A stretch of DNA of 33,508 nucleotides from an uncultured Dysosmobacter sp. (GCF_947631165.1 NZ_CANRKH010000027.1:1-33508); one strand, 5' to 3'. Shown: positions 20,863 to 30,327, counted from the stretch's first letter. The notes: generated by a model from the letters alone, not told the origin. A program made the numbers and translations.

Positions 20863-23112
20863 ATGGATTTTTTCCATCGAATTGATAATATTGCCTTGTT
20901 AGACCCCATAGATCACTTCGAGTTGTTCCAATCTATTTCCAATGCCTTAAATTCAAGGAATCCCGAAACTCAGGCCACAGGAAGAAACCACTTGATAAAA
21001 GTGATCGATGTGTGGGAAAGTGTTCCAACCACACTGAAACCTATGTGGGAAGACCTTATCGAAGCGGTTGGATTCTACCCCTATATCGAAAAATATAAGA
21101 TGACACTGACTGATCTTGATGCTCGTATACGGCGAGAATACCATAAGTCAGATTATATCTCCAATAAGAGTTTACACAGTAAGCAAAAAGAACTATCCGA
21201 CTTAGTTCTTTCAAAGAGAAATGTAATCGTAAGTGCACCCACCAGTTTCGGCAAAAGCTTATTGATTGAAGAGATTGTTGCCAGTGGAATATATACGAAT
21301 ATTGTCATTATTCAACCGACATTGGCACTGCTCGACGAAACCCGAATAAAGTTAAAACACTATTCAAATCAGTATAAAATAATTGTTAGAACATCTCAGC
21401 AAGCTTCTACTGAAAAGGGGAATATTTTCTTGCTGACTGCAGAGCGAGTACTGGAATACCCTGATATGCCCAATATTGATTTGCTTATTATCGACGAGTT
21501 TTACAAGCTAAGCAAGCAACGAGAAGACAATAGAGCTAATATATTAAACATCGCTTTTCTTCGTTTAACAAAGAATCCATCCTGCCGTTTCTATTTGTTG
21601 GGGCCTAATATTGATAATATTTCTCCTGGTTTCTTAGAGAAGTATGATGCTGTCTTTTATAAGACCGACTATTCTCTGGTCTATACAGAAACGGAGAATC
21701 TCTATGATAGCGTAAAGAAAAAATCAGGCGGTAAAGTGTCATTTGAAGATATTTTTTCTGTTTTGGACAAAACAGAAGATCAATCTCTAATTTTTTGCTC
21801 ATCACCGTCTACGGCTCGAAAGTTGGCATTCACTTATTGTAAGCACCTGGAAGAACAAGGCATTCAACGAAATGTAAGCATACCATTGATTCAATGGATC
21901 CATGAAAATCTTAGTGTTGAGTGGTCGCTGGTACACTGCCTCGCAAATGAAATCGGAATCCACGATGGCTCTATGCCGAAACACATTACGACGTCGACTA
22001 TTAAGTATTTCAATGACCGCAGACTGAGATTCTTATTTTGTACCAATACCATTATCGAGGGTGTTAATACCTCTGCGAAAAACGTGATCTATTATGACGA
22101 CAAAATCGGTACTCGTGATGTTGATTACTTTGACTATTCCAATATACGTGGACGAGCTGGTCGCTTGATGGAACATTGTATCGGTCGAGTAATAAACCTG
22201 AAAAAGCCACCCCAGGCAAAAGAGATGTCTGTTGACATTCCTGCATATACCCAAAATCCTATTGATGATGAAGTGCTGGTGAACATTGAAGAAAGTGAAG
22301 TCAAACCATTCAATGCGGATCGGTATCAACGTTTTGAAAGCTTGCCAGAGAAATTAAAGATCATTTTGAAACGCAACGCTGTGTCAATTAGGGATCAGCT
22401 TGAACTGCTTCCTATTATTCGAAAAATGATGCTTGATCCGAAGAGTAAAAGCGATATTGTTTGGAGTGATTTGCGGGATAAAAACCTCTACGCTCATCTT
22501 TATGTTATATTCGAATTGGTGAAGGAGCGTTTTGTTGAAGGAAATGATAAGAATGTGCTCATTTCGACGAAATGGATGGCGCGGCAAACAGTCAGCTACA
22601 TTTACAACAAAAATATTCGACAGATGATTGATGACCGCGTGGCCTATTACGCAAAAGAACATCTTAGAAAAGAAAACCCCGATTTCATAGATGCATATTT
22701 TTCCTTGAAACAATTTGCTACTAAATGTCCCGAAGTAGCAAGACAACTTGCAGATGAAGCGGTTGAAACGATTTTCAGATTCCAGAAAAACTGGCTGCAA
22801 TACAAAATCCCTAAATGGTTGAATGTTGTTGATTCGCTACAGAAATATATTGCTACAGAATTAAGTATTCAAGCAGGAGATTATTCATTCATAGCTGAAG
22901 CAATTGAAAACGAATTTACTGACGCTAATATTCGCATTCTTACCGAATTTGGTGTCCCCAGTTCTGCTATTAAAAAGATACTTGACCGTTATGGACATCA
23001 TCTAAAAGATCTGACCGAAGACCAAGTAGTTGCGGCTATCGTTCGGAATCGACAACTGATTAATCGTAGCCTGACTGCGTATGAGATTGAAGCGTTAGAA
23101 CGGTGTTTGTAA
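20863..23112 (+). CDS. hamB: Hachiman helicase HamB
   Basis: 749 residues from ATG 20863 (AGGAGG). A superfamily 2 helicase: Walker A 'SAPTSFGKS' (residues 124-132), motif II as DEFY ('LLIIDEFYKLSKQ', 211-214) in place of DEAD/DEAH, motif IV-V region 'RFLFCTNTIIEGVNTSA' and motif VI 'NIRGRAGRLMEH' (about 427-438). The C-terminal 280 residues are helical without known enzymatic motifs. Together with HamA it forms Hachiman; ATP-driven DNA scanning controls the nuclease partner. AT-rich codons differ from the left half of the window. Full length for the family as far as can be judged. Confidence 0.9.
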   Translation: MDFFHRIDNIALLDPIDHFELFQSISNALNSRNPETQATGRNHLIKVIDVWESVPTTLKPMWEDLIEAVGFYPYIEKYKMTLTDLDARIRREYHKSDYISNKSLHSKQKELSDLVLSKRNVIVSAPTSFGKSLLIEEIVASGIYTNIVIIQPTLALLDETRIKLKHYSNQYKIIVRTSQQASTEKGNIFLLTAERVLEYPDMPNIDLLIIDEFYKLSKQREDNRANILNIAFLRLTKNPSCRFYLLGPNIDNISPGFLEKYDAVFYKTDYSLVYTETENLYDSVKKKSGGKVSFEDIFSVLDKTEDQSLIFCSSPSTARKLAFTYCKHLEEQGIQRNVSIPLIQWIHENLSVEWSLVHCLANEIGIHDGSMPKHITTSTIKYFNDRRLRFLFCTNTIIEGVNTSAKNVIYYDDKIGTRDVDYFDYSNIRGRAGRLMEHCIGRVINLKKPPQAKEMSVDIPAYTQNPIDDEVLVNIEESEVKPFNADRYQRFESLPEKLKIILKRNAVSIRDQLELLPIIRKMMLDPKSKSDIVWSDLRDKNLYAHLYVIFELVKERFVEGNDKNVLISTKWMARQTVSYIYNKNIRQMIDDRVAYYAKEHLRKENPDFIDAYFSLKQFATKCPEVARQLADEAVETIFRFQKNWLQYKIPKWLNVVDSLQKYIATELSIQAGDYSFIAEAIENEFTDANIRILTEFGVPSSAIKKILDRYGHHLKDLTEDQVVAAIVRNRQLINRSLTAYEIEALERCL

Positions 23113-23192
23113 GGAGCATTGGGCCACAGAAACTATACCCAGAAAATGATTTCTATTCAAGAAAATGCACATGGAAGGATACATAAACGGAT

Positions 23193-25265
23193 ATGGATGC
23201 ACGGAAAGGAAATATTTACGAGATATTAAACGGAAACAAGCAATTCTTAATTCCCGTATATCAGCGTTACTACAGCTGGGATATTGAGCAGTGCAGGCGT
23301 CTGTGGAATGATATCGTCGAGATGCAAAAGAAGAAAAAGGTTGGCCATTTTGTCGGTTCAATTGTCAACATAGCGGAGCAGGCTATGCCAACAGGTGTCC
23401 AGAAGTACATGATCATTGACGGACAGCAGAGAATGACCACCCTTACCCTTCTCCTGCTTGCGCTCAGAGACTATGCAATCCAAAATCCCATTGATACGAC
23501 AATTAACGCCCGCCGTATCGATAATATGCTTTTAAAGAATGAGTACGAGGTTGGCGACGAACGGTATAAGCTTTTGTTGACTGAAACCGACCGGGATATT
23601 CTCACAAAACTGGTGGAAAAAAAGCCTATTACCGAAGATACAAAATCGAAGTTGCTGGATAACTACCGCTTTTTCGCAGGAAAAATCGCTGACAGAGAAC
23701 TACTTCCGGCAGAGATCTATGAATCGATCGGAAAACTGCAAATCGTCAATATTACATTAGACCGAGCAGTAGATGATGCCCAGGCAATCTTTGAAAGTCT
23801 GAATTCTACCGGGAAAGAACTATCTGAGTCAGATTTGATACGGAACTATGTATTGATGGGGCTGGAACCCTTTGAACAGACCTATGTCTATGAGTATCTA
23901 TGGCGGCCGATGGAGTTGTTGTTTGTCTATGATACTCAGGATTCTGCCATGGACAGATTTTTCCGTGATTATCTGACCATGAAACTGACCCGTATCCCCA
24001 AGCAGGGGCGTGTGTATGAGGAGTTCAAACTGTATCACCTGAATTGTGAGTTTGGCACGATACGAGAACTTTGTCAGGACCTGTTGACCTATGCAAAGTA
24101 TTATACAGATATTGTTTTCAAGCGAAGTTCAAATCCAGTTCTAAAGGCACTTTATGAGGATATCATCGACCTGAGGATGGAGGTTTCTTATCCTTTCTTA
24201 CTTAAGGTACATAATGACTTTGCAGAGAGGATTATCACACAAGATGAACTGTTTGAAATTATCCGCCTTTGTATCAGCTATGTGTTCAGAAGAAGCATCT
24301 GTGACATTCCCACGAATTCTCTCAACAAGACATTTGCGACGCTGAGAAATGAAATTCGTACCGATGATTATCTGAACTCCATAAAAGCATATTTTGTGCT
24401 GCGGGACGGTTATAAAGAGTTCCCGAATGACGAGAGATTTACTGCGGCATTTAAAACAAGGGATATTTACAATATGAGGTCCCGGAACTTTATTTTGAGT
24501 CAGTTGGAGAACTTTGGAAACAAAGCCCCTATCCGAATCGAGAATTACACAATTGAGCACATCATGCCACAAAACAGCAATTTGAGCTCTGAATGGCAAG
24601 TGATGCTTGGCACCAACTGGAAAGAGATACAAAAAATATATCTGCACACCATTGGAAACCTGACTCTCACCGCCTATAACTCTGAGATGAGCGATCATTC
24701 TTTCCTAACAAAACTGGATATGGAAGGTGGATTCAAAGAAAGCGCTCTACGGCTGAATGGCTTTGTTGTAAAGCAAACAGAATGGACCGAGGAAACGATC
24801 AGGGAGCGGGCTCAACTTCTGGCAGACAGGGCTAAACAGATTTGGGCGTTTCCGGCGATAACAGAGGCCGAACTTGCGCCTTATTGCGCTGAGAAAAAAA
24901 CTGCGGAACGGTATAGCTTGGCTACTTATGATACTAATGCTTTCACAAAAATATTATTTGAAACACTGGATCGTCGCATTCAAAACTTGTCACCTGATGT
25001 AAAACGTGAATTTAAGAAACTGTATGTGGCATATAAACTGGATACGAACTTTGCGGATATTGTTTTTCAGAAACAACGGCTTCGTATTTCTGTGAATATG
25101 AAGTTTTCAGAAGTTCTCGATCCTAAAGGCATCTGCAGAGATATCACCGGCCTTGGTCGCTGGGGGAATGGTGATGTAGAGCTCTTTATGGAGCACACAT
25201 CAGATATCGATCAGGTCATGGAAATTATTGAGCAGTCGTTCCGGCTCCAGTCCGATGGTGAGTAA
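23193..25265 (+). CDS. GmrSD-like type IV restriction protein (DUF262-DUF1524-DUF5655-like)
   Basis: 690 residues. N-terminal DUF262 (ParB-like nucleotide-binding) shows 'FLIPVYQRYYSWD' (residues 19-31) and 'IIDGQQRMTTL' (about 74-84). The DUF1524 His-Me finger nuclease core is 'YTIEHIMPQN' (H456) followed by 'HTIGNLTLTAYNSEMSD'. The last 110 residues, including 'LSPDVKREFKKLYVAYKLDT' and 'LGRWGNGDVELFM', resemble DUF5655, sometimes attached to these proteins. GmrSD-type enzymes cut phage DNA carrying modified bases, using NTP. The gene has only a weak ribosome site and follows hamB by 80 bases, so it may share its transcript. Confidence 0.88.
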   Translation: MDARKGNIYEILNGNKQFLIPVYQRYYSWDIEQCRRLWNDIVEMQKKKKVGHFVGSIVNIAEQAMPTGVQKYMIIDGQQRMTTLTLLLLALRDYAIQNPIDTTINARRIDNMLLKNEYEVGDERYKLLLTETDRDILTKLVEKKPITEDTKSKLLDNYRFFAGKIADRELLPAEIYESIGKLQIVNITLDRAVDDAQAIFESLNSTGKELSESDLIRNYVLMGLEPFEQTYVYEYLWRPMELLFVYDTQDSAMDRFFRDYLTMKLTRIPKQGRVYEEFKLYHLNCEFGTIRELCQDLLTYAKYYTDIVFKRSSNPVLKALYEDIIDLRMEVSYPFLLKVHNDFAERIITQDELFEIIRLCISYVFRRSICDIPTNSLNKTFATLRNEIRTDDYLNSIKAYFVLRDGYKEFPNDERFTAAFKTRDIYNMRSRNFILSQLENFGNKAPIRIENYTIEHIMPQNSNLSSEWQVMLGTNWKEIQKIYLHTIGNLTLTAYNSEMSDHSFLTKLDMEGGFKESALRLNGFVVKQTEWTEETIRERAQLLADRAKQIWAFPAITEAELAPYCAEKKTAERYSLATYDTNAFTKILFETLDRRIQNLSPDVKREFKKLYVAYKLDTNFADIVFQKQRLRISVNMKFSEVLDPKGICRDITGLGRWGNGDVELFMEHTSDIDQVMEIIEQSFRLQSDGE

Positions 25266-25293
25266 ACTTTTTCCATACTGCTTTGCGTAAATA

Positions 25294-25311
25294 GTTTTAC
25301 ATCAGTAAAAC
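25294..25311 (+). promoter_or_regulatory. Short palindrome upstream of hsdM
   Basis: GTTTTAC-ATCA-GTAAAAC lies 66 bases before the hsdM start, in a 112-base gap. It may be an operator or weak terminator; an AT-rich stretch follows, but no clear promoter hexamers could be assigned. Confidence 0.35.
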
Positions 25312-25377
25312 AGACCAGAGACCGCTTAAAATAAAAGAAAACTACAATATCCGTGAACCATGTAGGAGGGACCTTTC

Positions 25378-26880
25378 ATGCCTGAAACGAACACCAGCAA
25401 TATCGGTTTTGAAAAGCAAATCTGGGATGCAGCTTGCGTACTACGCGGCAATATTGACGCATCGGAATATAAGTCTGTGGTGCTGGGCTTAATTTTCTTG
25501 AAGTACATTTCTGACCGATTTGAAGCTAAGTATAACGAATTGGTTGCAGAAGGCGACGGCTTTGAGGAGGATCAGGACGAATACACTGCTGAAAATATCT
25601 TCTTTGTGCCGGAGAATGCCCGGTGGAGCATAATCGCTGCAGCGGCCCACACACCGGAGATTGGCACGGTGATTGATGAGGCCATGCGCAGCATTGAGAA
25701 GGAGAACAAGCGTCTCAAAGACATCCTTCCCAAAAACTTTGCTCGCCCGGAGCTGGACAAGCGCCGCCTGGGGGATGTGGTGGATCTGTTCACTAATATC
25801 CAGATGGTAGAGCACGGTGATAGCAAGGACATTCTGGGCCGTACCTACGAATACTGCCTGTCCAAATTTGCTGAGCAAGAGGGAAAACTGGCTGGAGAAT
25901 TCTACACACCATCCTGTGTGGTGCGTACTCTGGTGGAGGTTTTACAGCCTTACAATGGGCGAGTTTATGATCCTTGCTGCGGCTCTGGAGGCATGTTCGT
26001 GCAGTCGGCCAAGTTCATCGAGAACCACGGAGGCAACATCAACAAGATTTCGGTCTTTGGTCAGGACTCTAACCCCACCACATGGAAAATGGCGCAGATG
26101 AATCTTGCCATCCGTGGGATTGAGGCCGACCTTGGGAAGTTTAACGCGGACACCTTCTTCAATGACTGTCACCCTCAGCTCAAGGCTGACTTCATTATGG
26201 CAAATCCTCCGTTCAATCTCTCTGGATGGGGACAAGAGAAGCTGTTGGATGATGTACGCTGGGCATACGGTACGCCTCCTGCCGGAAACGCTAACTTTGC
26301 TTGGTTGCAGCATATGATCTGGCATCTTGCTCCGAATGGACGTATTGGCATGGTGCTCGCAAATGGCTCTCTGTCTTCTCAGTCTGGCGGCGAAGGTGAA
26401 ATCCGCAAGAATATCATTCTGGCTGACCTGGTGGACTGCATCATCGCTATGCCTACTCAGCTTTTCTACACGACGCAGATTCCCGTTTCCCTTTGGTTCA
26501 TCTCCAAGAACAAAAAGCAGAAGGGCAAGACGCTGTTCATCGACGCAAGAAAGATGGGTACGATGGTCACGCGCAAGTTGCGTGAGCTGACGGATGAGGA
26601 TATTAAGAGAATTGCAGATACATACAACGCCTTTGTCGATGGAACGCTTGAGGACGAAAAAGGCTTCTGTGCCGTTGTCACTACTCAGGATATCGCAAAG
26701 CAGGATTTCATTCTCACTCCGGGACGCTATGTTGGTATCGAAGATCAGGAAGACGATGGTGAGCCTTTTGAAGAAAAGATGAGCCGTCTGACCTCCGAAC
26801 TGTCCGAACTCTTTGTAAAATCTCATGAGCTTGAGGCTGAGATCAAAGAGAGACTGGGGGCGATTGGATATGACATCTAA
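25378..26880 (+). CDS. hsdM: Type I restriction-modification methyltransferase subunit HsdM
   Basis: 500 residues from ATG 25378 (AGGAGGGAC). HsdM N-terminal helical domain in residues about 10-140 ('FEKQIWDAACVLRGNIDASE', 'LGLIFLKYISDRF'). The methyltransferase core has SAM-binding 'DPCCGSGGMF' (198-207) and the N6-adenine catalytic motif 'NPPF' (276-279). It methylates adenine in the sequence chosen by HsdS, protecting host DNA. The conserved 'EFYTP' precedes the SAM motif. The stop overlaps the following specificity gene by 11 bases. Confidence 0.96.
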   Translation: MPETNTSNIGFEKQIWDAACVLRGNIDASEYKSVVLGLIFLKYISDRFEAKYNELVAEGDGFEEDQDEYTAENIFFVPENARWSIIAAAAHTPEIGTVIDEAMRSIEKENKRLKDILPKNFARPELDKRRLGDVVDLFTNIQMVEHGDSKDILGRTYEYCLSKFAEQEGKLAGEFYTPSCVVRTLVEVLQPYNGRVYDPCCGSGGMFVQSAKFIENHGGNINKISVFGQDSNPTTWKMAQMNLAIRGIEADLGKFNADTFFNDCHPQLKADFIMANPPFNLSGWGQEKLLDDVRWAYGTPPAGNANFAWLQHMIWHLAPNGRIGMVLANGSLSSQSGGEGEIRKNIILADLVDCIIAMPTQLFYTTQIPVSLWFISKNKKQKGKTLFIDARKMGTMVTRKLRELTDEDIKRIADTYNAFVDGTLEDEKGFCAVVTTQDIAKQDFILTPGRYVGIEDQEDDGEPFEEKMSRLTSELSELFVKSHELEAEIKERLGAIGYDI

Positions 26881-27400
26881 CTGCGTATCGCTCTATTCGC
26901 TTGCTGAATGGAAAAATGGGCTTGCTTTCAAACAAATCCACTTTACTGAGCATGGAAAGCCCATCATAAAAATTGCTGAATTGAAGAATGGTATTACAGC
27001 ACAAACCGCTTATACACAGCAGCTTTTTGATGATTCTGTTCACCTGACTAAAGGAGATATGGTTTTTTCGTGGTCAGGAAATCCCGAAACATCCATAGAT
27101 GTGTTTTGGTATGATCTACCTGATGGATGGCTAAATCAACATATATTCAAGGTGACTGCAAACAAAGGTGTCCATAGGCTGTACCTGTATTACTTGCTAA
27201 AATCGCTTAAGCCTCAATTTACAGCGATTGCATCAAATAAACAAACGACAGGATTAGGTCATGTTACTATAAAAGACATGAAAGAGCTGATGATCGATTT
27301 ACCCGATTATGATATTCAAAGAGCTGTTGGCGAATATCTTTATTCAATCGATCACAAGGTATACATTAACCATAAGATAAACGATAATTTAGCGGCTTAG
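26870..27400 (+). CDS. hsdS: HsdS N-terminal half (first target-recognition domain), truncated at an inversion site
   Basis: 176 residues from ATG 26870, overlapping hsdM. It contains one target-recognition domain ('VSLYSLAEWKNGLAFKQIHF' to 'IDLPDYDIQRAVGEYLYSID') and the start of the central conserved helix, then ends at 'INHKINDNLAA'. A complete HsdS has two such domains and a second conserved helix (compare 29125-30306). The codons for KINDNL are the core of the inversion repeat. Recombination with the oppositely oriented copy at 28013-28037 would fuse this half in frame to the C-terminal half stored at 27397-28056, giving a HsdS of about 380 residues. Confidence 0.9.
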   Translation: MTSNCVSLYSLAEWKNGLAFKQIHFTEHGKPIIKIAELKNGITAQTAYTQQLFDDSVHLTKGDMVFSWSGNPETSIDVFWYDLPDGWLNQHIFKVTANKGVHRLYLYYLLKSLKPQFTAIASNKQTTGLGHVTIKDMKELMIDLPDYDIQRAVGEYLYSIDHKVYINHKINDNLAA

Positions 27401-27409
27401 AGCCGGATG
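27376..27409 (+). repeat. 34-bp inverted repeat, outer left copy (pair with 30294-30327)
   Basis: The 34 bases are an exact reverse complement of 30294-30327, and homology continues imperfectly for about 45 more bases. It spans the KINDNL codons of the plus-strand hsdS half and the last codons and stop of the minus-strand half. Confidence 0.95.
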
Positions 27410-28056
27410 TCGGAGACATCAATCTCGCCGGACAGCAGCTTCGGCAACAAGGTATCTCTAAGTTTAGAAAGTTCCTTATTCTGTTCCTCGTTGTTACGAA
27501 TGAGCGCGAAAAGAGCGTCTATGTTATCGTTGAACGCGGCAAGCTCCTCTTCGGGTGGAATTACAACCGGAATAGATTTCAAGTTAGCTTGACTGATCTT
27601 AGGTTGTACCGCACCGGTAACGATGGATTTCACAGGGGTCTTTCTAAAGAGAAGCATCAGGCTCTCAACATTGAAGCCGAGTTTACCAGTAAGGATATGT
27701 GCGTGGTTATTTACCCAAAACTTGCCCCACACATATTGAAGGATGGGATAACCGGCATCATCTACGACAGTTCCATCCTCTCCGAGAAGGAGATACTTGC
27801 CGTCAAAAATGTATTCGTCAACATAGTCCATAAGCGATGCAGCACCATAATAGGGATAAATCTTTTTCTCCATTTTCATTCTCTGTCCGCCAGAAAGAGG
27901 AATGCGTTTTGCATCGTGAATTTCGACTATTTCACCGACTGTGCCCACTCTCCACCCATCAGGAAGTGCGTCCTCAGTGGAATATGGGAAAGCATTTGAG
28001 TACAACGCAGCTGCTTGCTGCTGTAAATTATCGTTTACCATACAAGTAACTCTCAC
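27397..28056 (-). CDS. hsdS: HsdS C-terminal half, silent inverted cassette
   Basis: 219 codons on the minus strand. The first dozen ('MRVTCMVNDNLQQQAAALYS') begin at the recombination core. A target-recognition domain follows ('LPDGWRVGTVGEIVEIHDAK' to 'LKSIPVVIPPEEELAAFNDN'), and the C-terminal conserved helix ends 'LLPKLLSGEIDVSDIRL'. There is no ribosome site or N-terminal domain, so in this orientation it should be silent. Its end overlaps the end of the plus-strand half by 4 bases, tail to tail. Inversion of about 27391-28024 would place it in frame behind the expressed N-terminal half. Confidence 0.88.
   Translation of the reverse strand: MRVTCMVNDNLQQQAAALYSNAFPYSTEDALPDGWRVGTVGEIVEIHDAKRIPLSGGQRMKMEKKIYPYYGAASLMDYVDEYIFDGKYLLLGEDGTVVDDAGYPILQYVWGKFWVNNHAHILTGKLGFNVESLMLLFRKTPVKSIVTGAVQPKISQANLKSIPVVIPPEEELAAFNDNIDALFALIRNNEEQNKELSKLRDTLLPKLLSGEIDVSDIRL
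28013..28037 (-). repeat. 25-bp inverted repeat, inner copy (pair with 29657-29681)
   Basis: Exact reverse complement of 29657-29681. It shares the 14-bp core TAAACGATAATTTA with the outer repeats, so all four sites can recombine in principle. Confidence 0.95.
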
Positions 28057-28130
28057 CGGCGGCGAGAGAAATACAAAAGGAACTGCCGCTGACCGTCGTT
28101 CTCTTAATCTACCGTAAAGGAGTAACGACG

Positions 28131-29114
28131 ATGAAAGAACAACTGATAGCTGAGATACAGCGCAATATGCTGTCTTCTCTCAACAACGAGCAACTGATGA
28201 AGCTAAGGCGCGTTTTAGAAAATGCTCTGCAAGGGCTGTCAATCAGTGCTGAAGAACCGCAAAGTACGCCCAAAGAACGAGATGCTGCAGAGGCATTTAT
28301 TGCTGCAAAGCGCATTGAAGGCTGCTCAGAAAAAACCTTGAGCTATTACTGGAAGACGATTGAGTCGATGGTATCAGGTATCGGAAAAACGCCGCAGCAG
28401 ATTACCACAGATGACCTCCGCAAATATTTAACTAACTATCAGATAGAGCGCAAATCAAGCAAGGTGACGATTGATAACATCCGGCGCATACTGTCCAGCT
28501 TCTTTTCTTGGCTTGAGGATGAGGACTTTATCCTCAAAAGTCCGGTCAGGCGGATTCATAAGGTCAAGACTGCGAAGGTGGTCAAGGACACCTACACGGA
28601 TGAGGCGTTGGAACTGATGCGGGACAACTGCGAAACGGTCAGAGACTTGGCAATCATTGATTTGCTTGCCTCGTCCGGTATGCGTGTTGGAGAGATGGTC
28701 GCGCTTAGCCGCGATGACATCAACTTCAACGAGCGTGAGTGTGTGGTCTTCGGCAAAGGCAACAAGGAGCGGCTTGTCTACTTTGACGCAAGAACAAAGA
28801 TACACTTGCAGAATTACCTTGAAAGCCGCACAGACGGCAATCCGGCTCTGTTCGTCTCCCTGAAAGCACCATTTGAAAGGTTAATGATCGGAGGCGTAGA
28901 AACACGGCTTCGGGAGCTTGGCAAGCGGCTTAACTTGCCGAAGGTGCATCCGCATAAGTTCCGACGGACGCTGGCAACCTCAGCCATAGATAAAGGTATG
29001 CCCATAGAGCAAGTCCAGCAGCTCTTAGGGCATCAGAAGATAGACACCACCATGCACTATGCGATGGTGAAACAACAAAATGTGAAGCTGGCACACAGAA
29101 AATACATCGGATAG
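28131..29114 (+). CDS. Tyrosine recombinase of the hsdS invertible locus
   Basis: 327 residues from ATG 28131 (AAAGGAGT). It is XerC/D-like: SAM-like core-binding domain, residues about 50-140 ('AFIAAKRIEGCSEKTLSYYW'), then catalytic domain with R185 ('SSGMRVGEM'), H275 and R278 ('HPHKFRRT'), H301 ('LLGHQK') and Y310 ('TTMHYAM'). All catalytic residues are present. Its position between oppositely oriented hsdS cassettes is typical of phase-variable type I systems, where this enzyme switches target-recognition domains. Inverted 7-base words CGTCGTT/AACGACG (28094-28100, 28124-28130) flank its ribosome site and could fold it into a stem, limiting expression. Confidence 0.93.
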   Translation: MKEQLIAEIQRNMLSSLNNEQLMKLRRVLENALQGLSISAEEPQSTPKERDAAEAFIAAKRIEGCSEKTLSYYWKTIESMVSGIGKTPQQITTDDLRKYLTNYQIERKSSKVTIDNIRRILSSFFSWLEDEDFILKSPVRRIHKVKTAKVVKDTYTDEALELMRDNCETVRDLAIIDLLASSGMRVGEMVALSRDDINFNERECVVFGKGNKERLVYFDARTKIHLQNYLESRTDGNPALFVSLKAPFERLMIGGVETRLRELGKRLNLPKVHPHKFRRTLATSAIDKGMPIEQVQQLLGHQKIDTTMHYAMVKQQNVKLAHRKYIG

Positions 29115-29124
29115 GAGCAGAAAG

Positions 29125-30306
29125 ATGGAAATAAGTGAGGTAAAATTAAGTGATGTTGCGTCGGTTAAAGGTGGGAAAAGACTGCCCAAAGGTATTAACC
29201 TAATTTCAACGCCAAACTCTCATCCTTACATTAGAGTTCGAGATTTGAATAATAAGAGAACACTTGAATTAGACAGCTCGTATGAGTTTGTCGATGACGA
29301 AACACAGCAGTTTATTTCTAAATACATAGTAAATCATGGAGATATTGTTTTATCCATAGTTGGAACAATCGGGCTTGTGGCTATTGTAGGCAGAACTTTA
29401 AATCAAGCAAACCTAACAGAAAACTGTGTCAAAATAACTGCTCTGTCTGGCATTGATCGAGACTTCTTATACTACTTCCTGAAATCTTCATATGGTCAGC
29501 AGGAGATATCACGGGATACTGTCGGAGCTGTTCAGGCAAAGTTACCTATAAAAAACATTCAGAATATCACGATCCCGTTACCTGATGTGCATACGCAGAG
29601 AAGGATTGCCGCTATGCTTTCTTCTCTTGATGAAAAAATTGAGATAAACCAGAAGATAAACGATAATTTACAGCAGCAAGCCTTCGCTCTATTTGATAGG
29701 CTTTTGATGAAAGCAGACAATTCAGAGTGTCTGGTATCAGAGATAGCTTATCTAAACCCGAAGCGTTCGCTTTCCAAAAATAAAATGGCACGCTGTATTG
29801 ATATGTCGCAGCTCTCAACCTCTGGTGCATTCCCGTCTGGCTGGGAAATGAAGCCTTTCACCGGAGGAATGCGTTTTACAAACGGTGATACCTTGTTAGC
29901 CAGAATTACACCTTGCCTTGAAAACGGCAAAACTGCCTACATTGATTTTCTTGATGATGAGGAAATAGCGTTTGGATCAACAGAGTATATTGTCCTTGCT
30001 CCAAAGGAAGGCGTACCGCCAGAGTTCTTATACTGCCTTGCCCGCTATCCTGCGTTTGTTGACTATGCGGTTAAAAATATGAATGGCAGCAGTGGACGGC
30101 AGCGCGTGTCAGCAGATACGATCGGTCAATTTGTAGTGCCACATCCAAGTAAATGTGCTATGAGAAACTTTGGAAGCATTGTCTCAGCACTATTTATGAA
30201 GATGAAAAGCAACTCGCTTGAAAATCTCAAACTGGCGTCACTTAGAGATGCCCTTCTTCCTAAGCTGATGTCCGGTGAGGTTGATGTCTCTGGCATCCGG
30301 CTCTAA
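29125..30306 (+). CDS. hsdS: Type I restriction-modification specificity subunit HsdS (complete)
   Basis: 393 residues starting 'MEISEVKLSDVASVKGGKRL', ten bases after the recombinase (AGGAG). Two target-recognition domains (residues about 5-165 and 205-350), each followed by a conserved helix: 'RRIAAMLSSLDEKIEINQKI' (central) and 'LASLRDALLPKLMSGEVDVS' (C-terminal). The central helix codes the recombination core (KINDNL, about residues 179-184). This is the only intact HsdS in the present orientation and probably determines current sequence specificity. The C-terminal end lies in the outer repeat. Confidence 0.94.
   Translation: MEISEVKLSDVASVKGGKRLPKGINLISTPNSHPYIRVRDLNNKRTLELDSSYEFVDDETQQFISKYIVNHGDIVLSIVGTIGLVAIVGRTLNQANLTENCVKITALSGIDRDFLYYFLKSSYGQQEISRDTVGAVQAKLPIKNIQNITIPLPDVHTQRRIAAMLSSLDEKIEINQKINDNLQQQAFALFDRLLMKADNSECLVSEIAYLNPKRSLSKNKMARCIDMSQLSTSGAFPSGWEMKPFTGGMRFTNGDTLLARITPCLENGKTAYIDFLDDEEIAFGSTEYIVLAPKEGVPPEFLYCLARYPAFVDYAVKNMNGSSGRQRVSADTIGQFVVPHPSKCAMRNFGSIVSALFMKMKSNSLENLKLASLRDALLPKLMSGEVDVSGIRL
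29657..29681 (+). repeat. 25-bp inverted repeat inside complete hsdS (pair with 28013-28037)
   Basis: Carries the same core as the other three sites, located in the codons for the central conserved helix; exchange here leaves the reading frame intact. Confidence 0.95.
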
Positions 30307-30327
30307 GCCGCTAAATTATCGTTTATC
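30294..30327 (-). repeat. 34-bp inverted repeat, outer right copy (pair with 27376-27409)
   Basis: Covers the last codons and stop of complete hsdS and the 21 bases beyond. Exact reverse complement of the left copy, so the whole 2.9-kb segment, including the recombinase, can flip. Confidence 0.95.
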
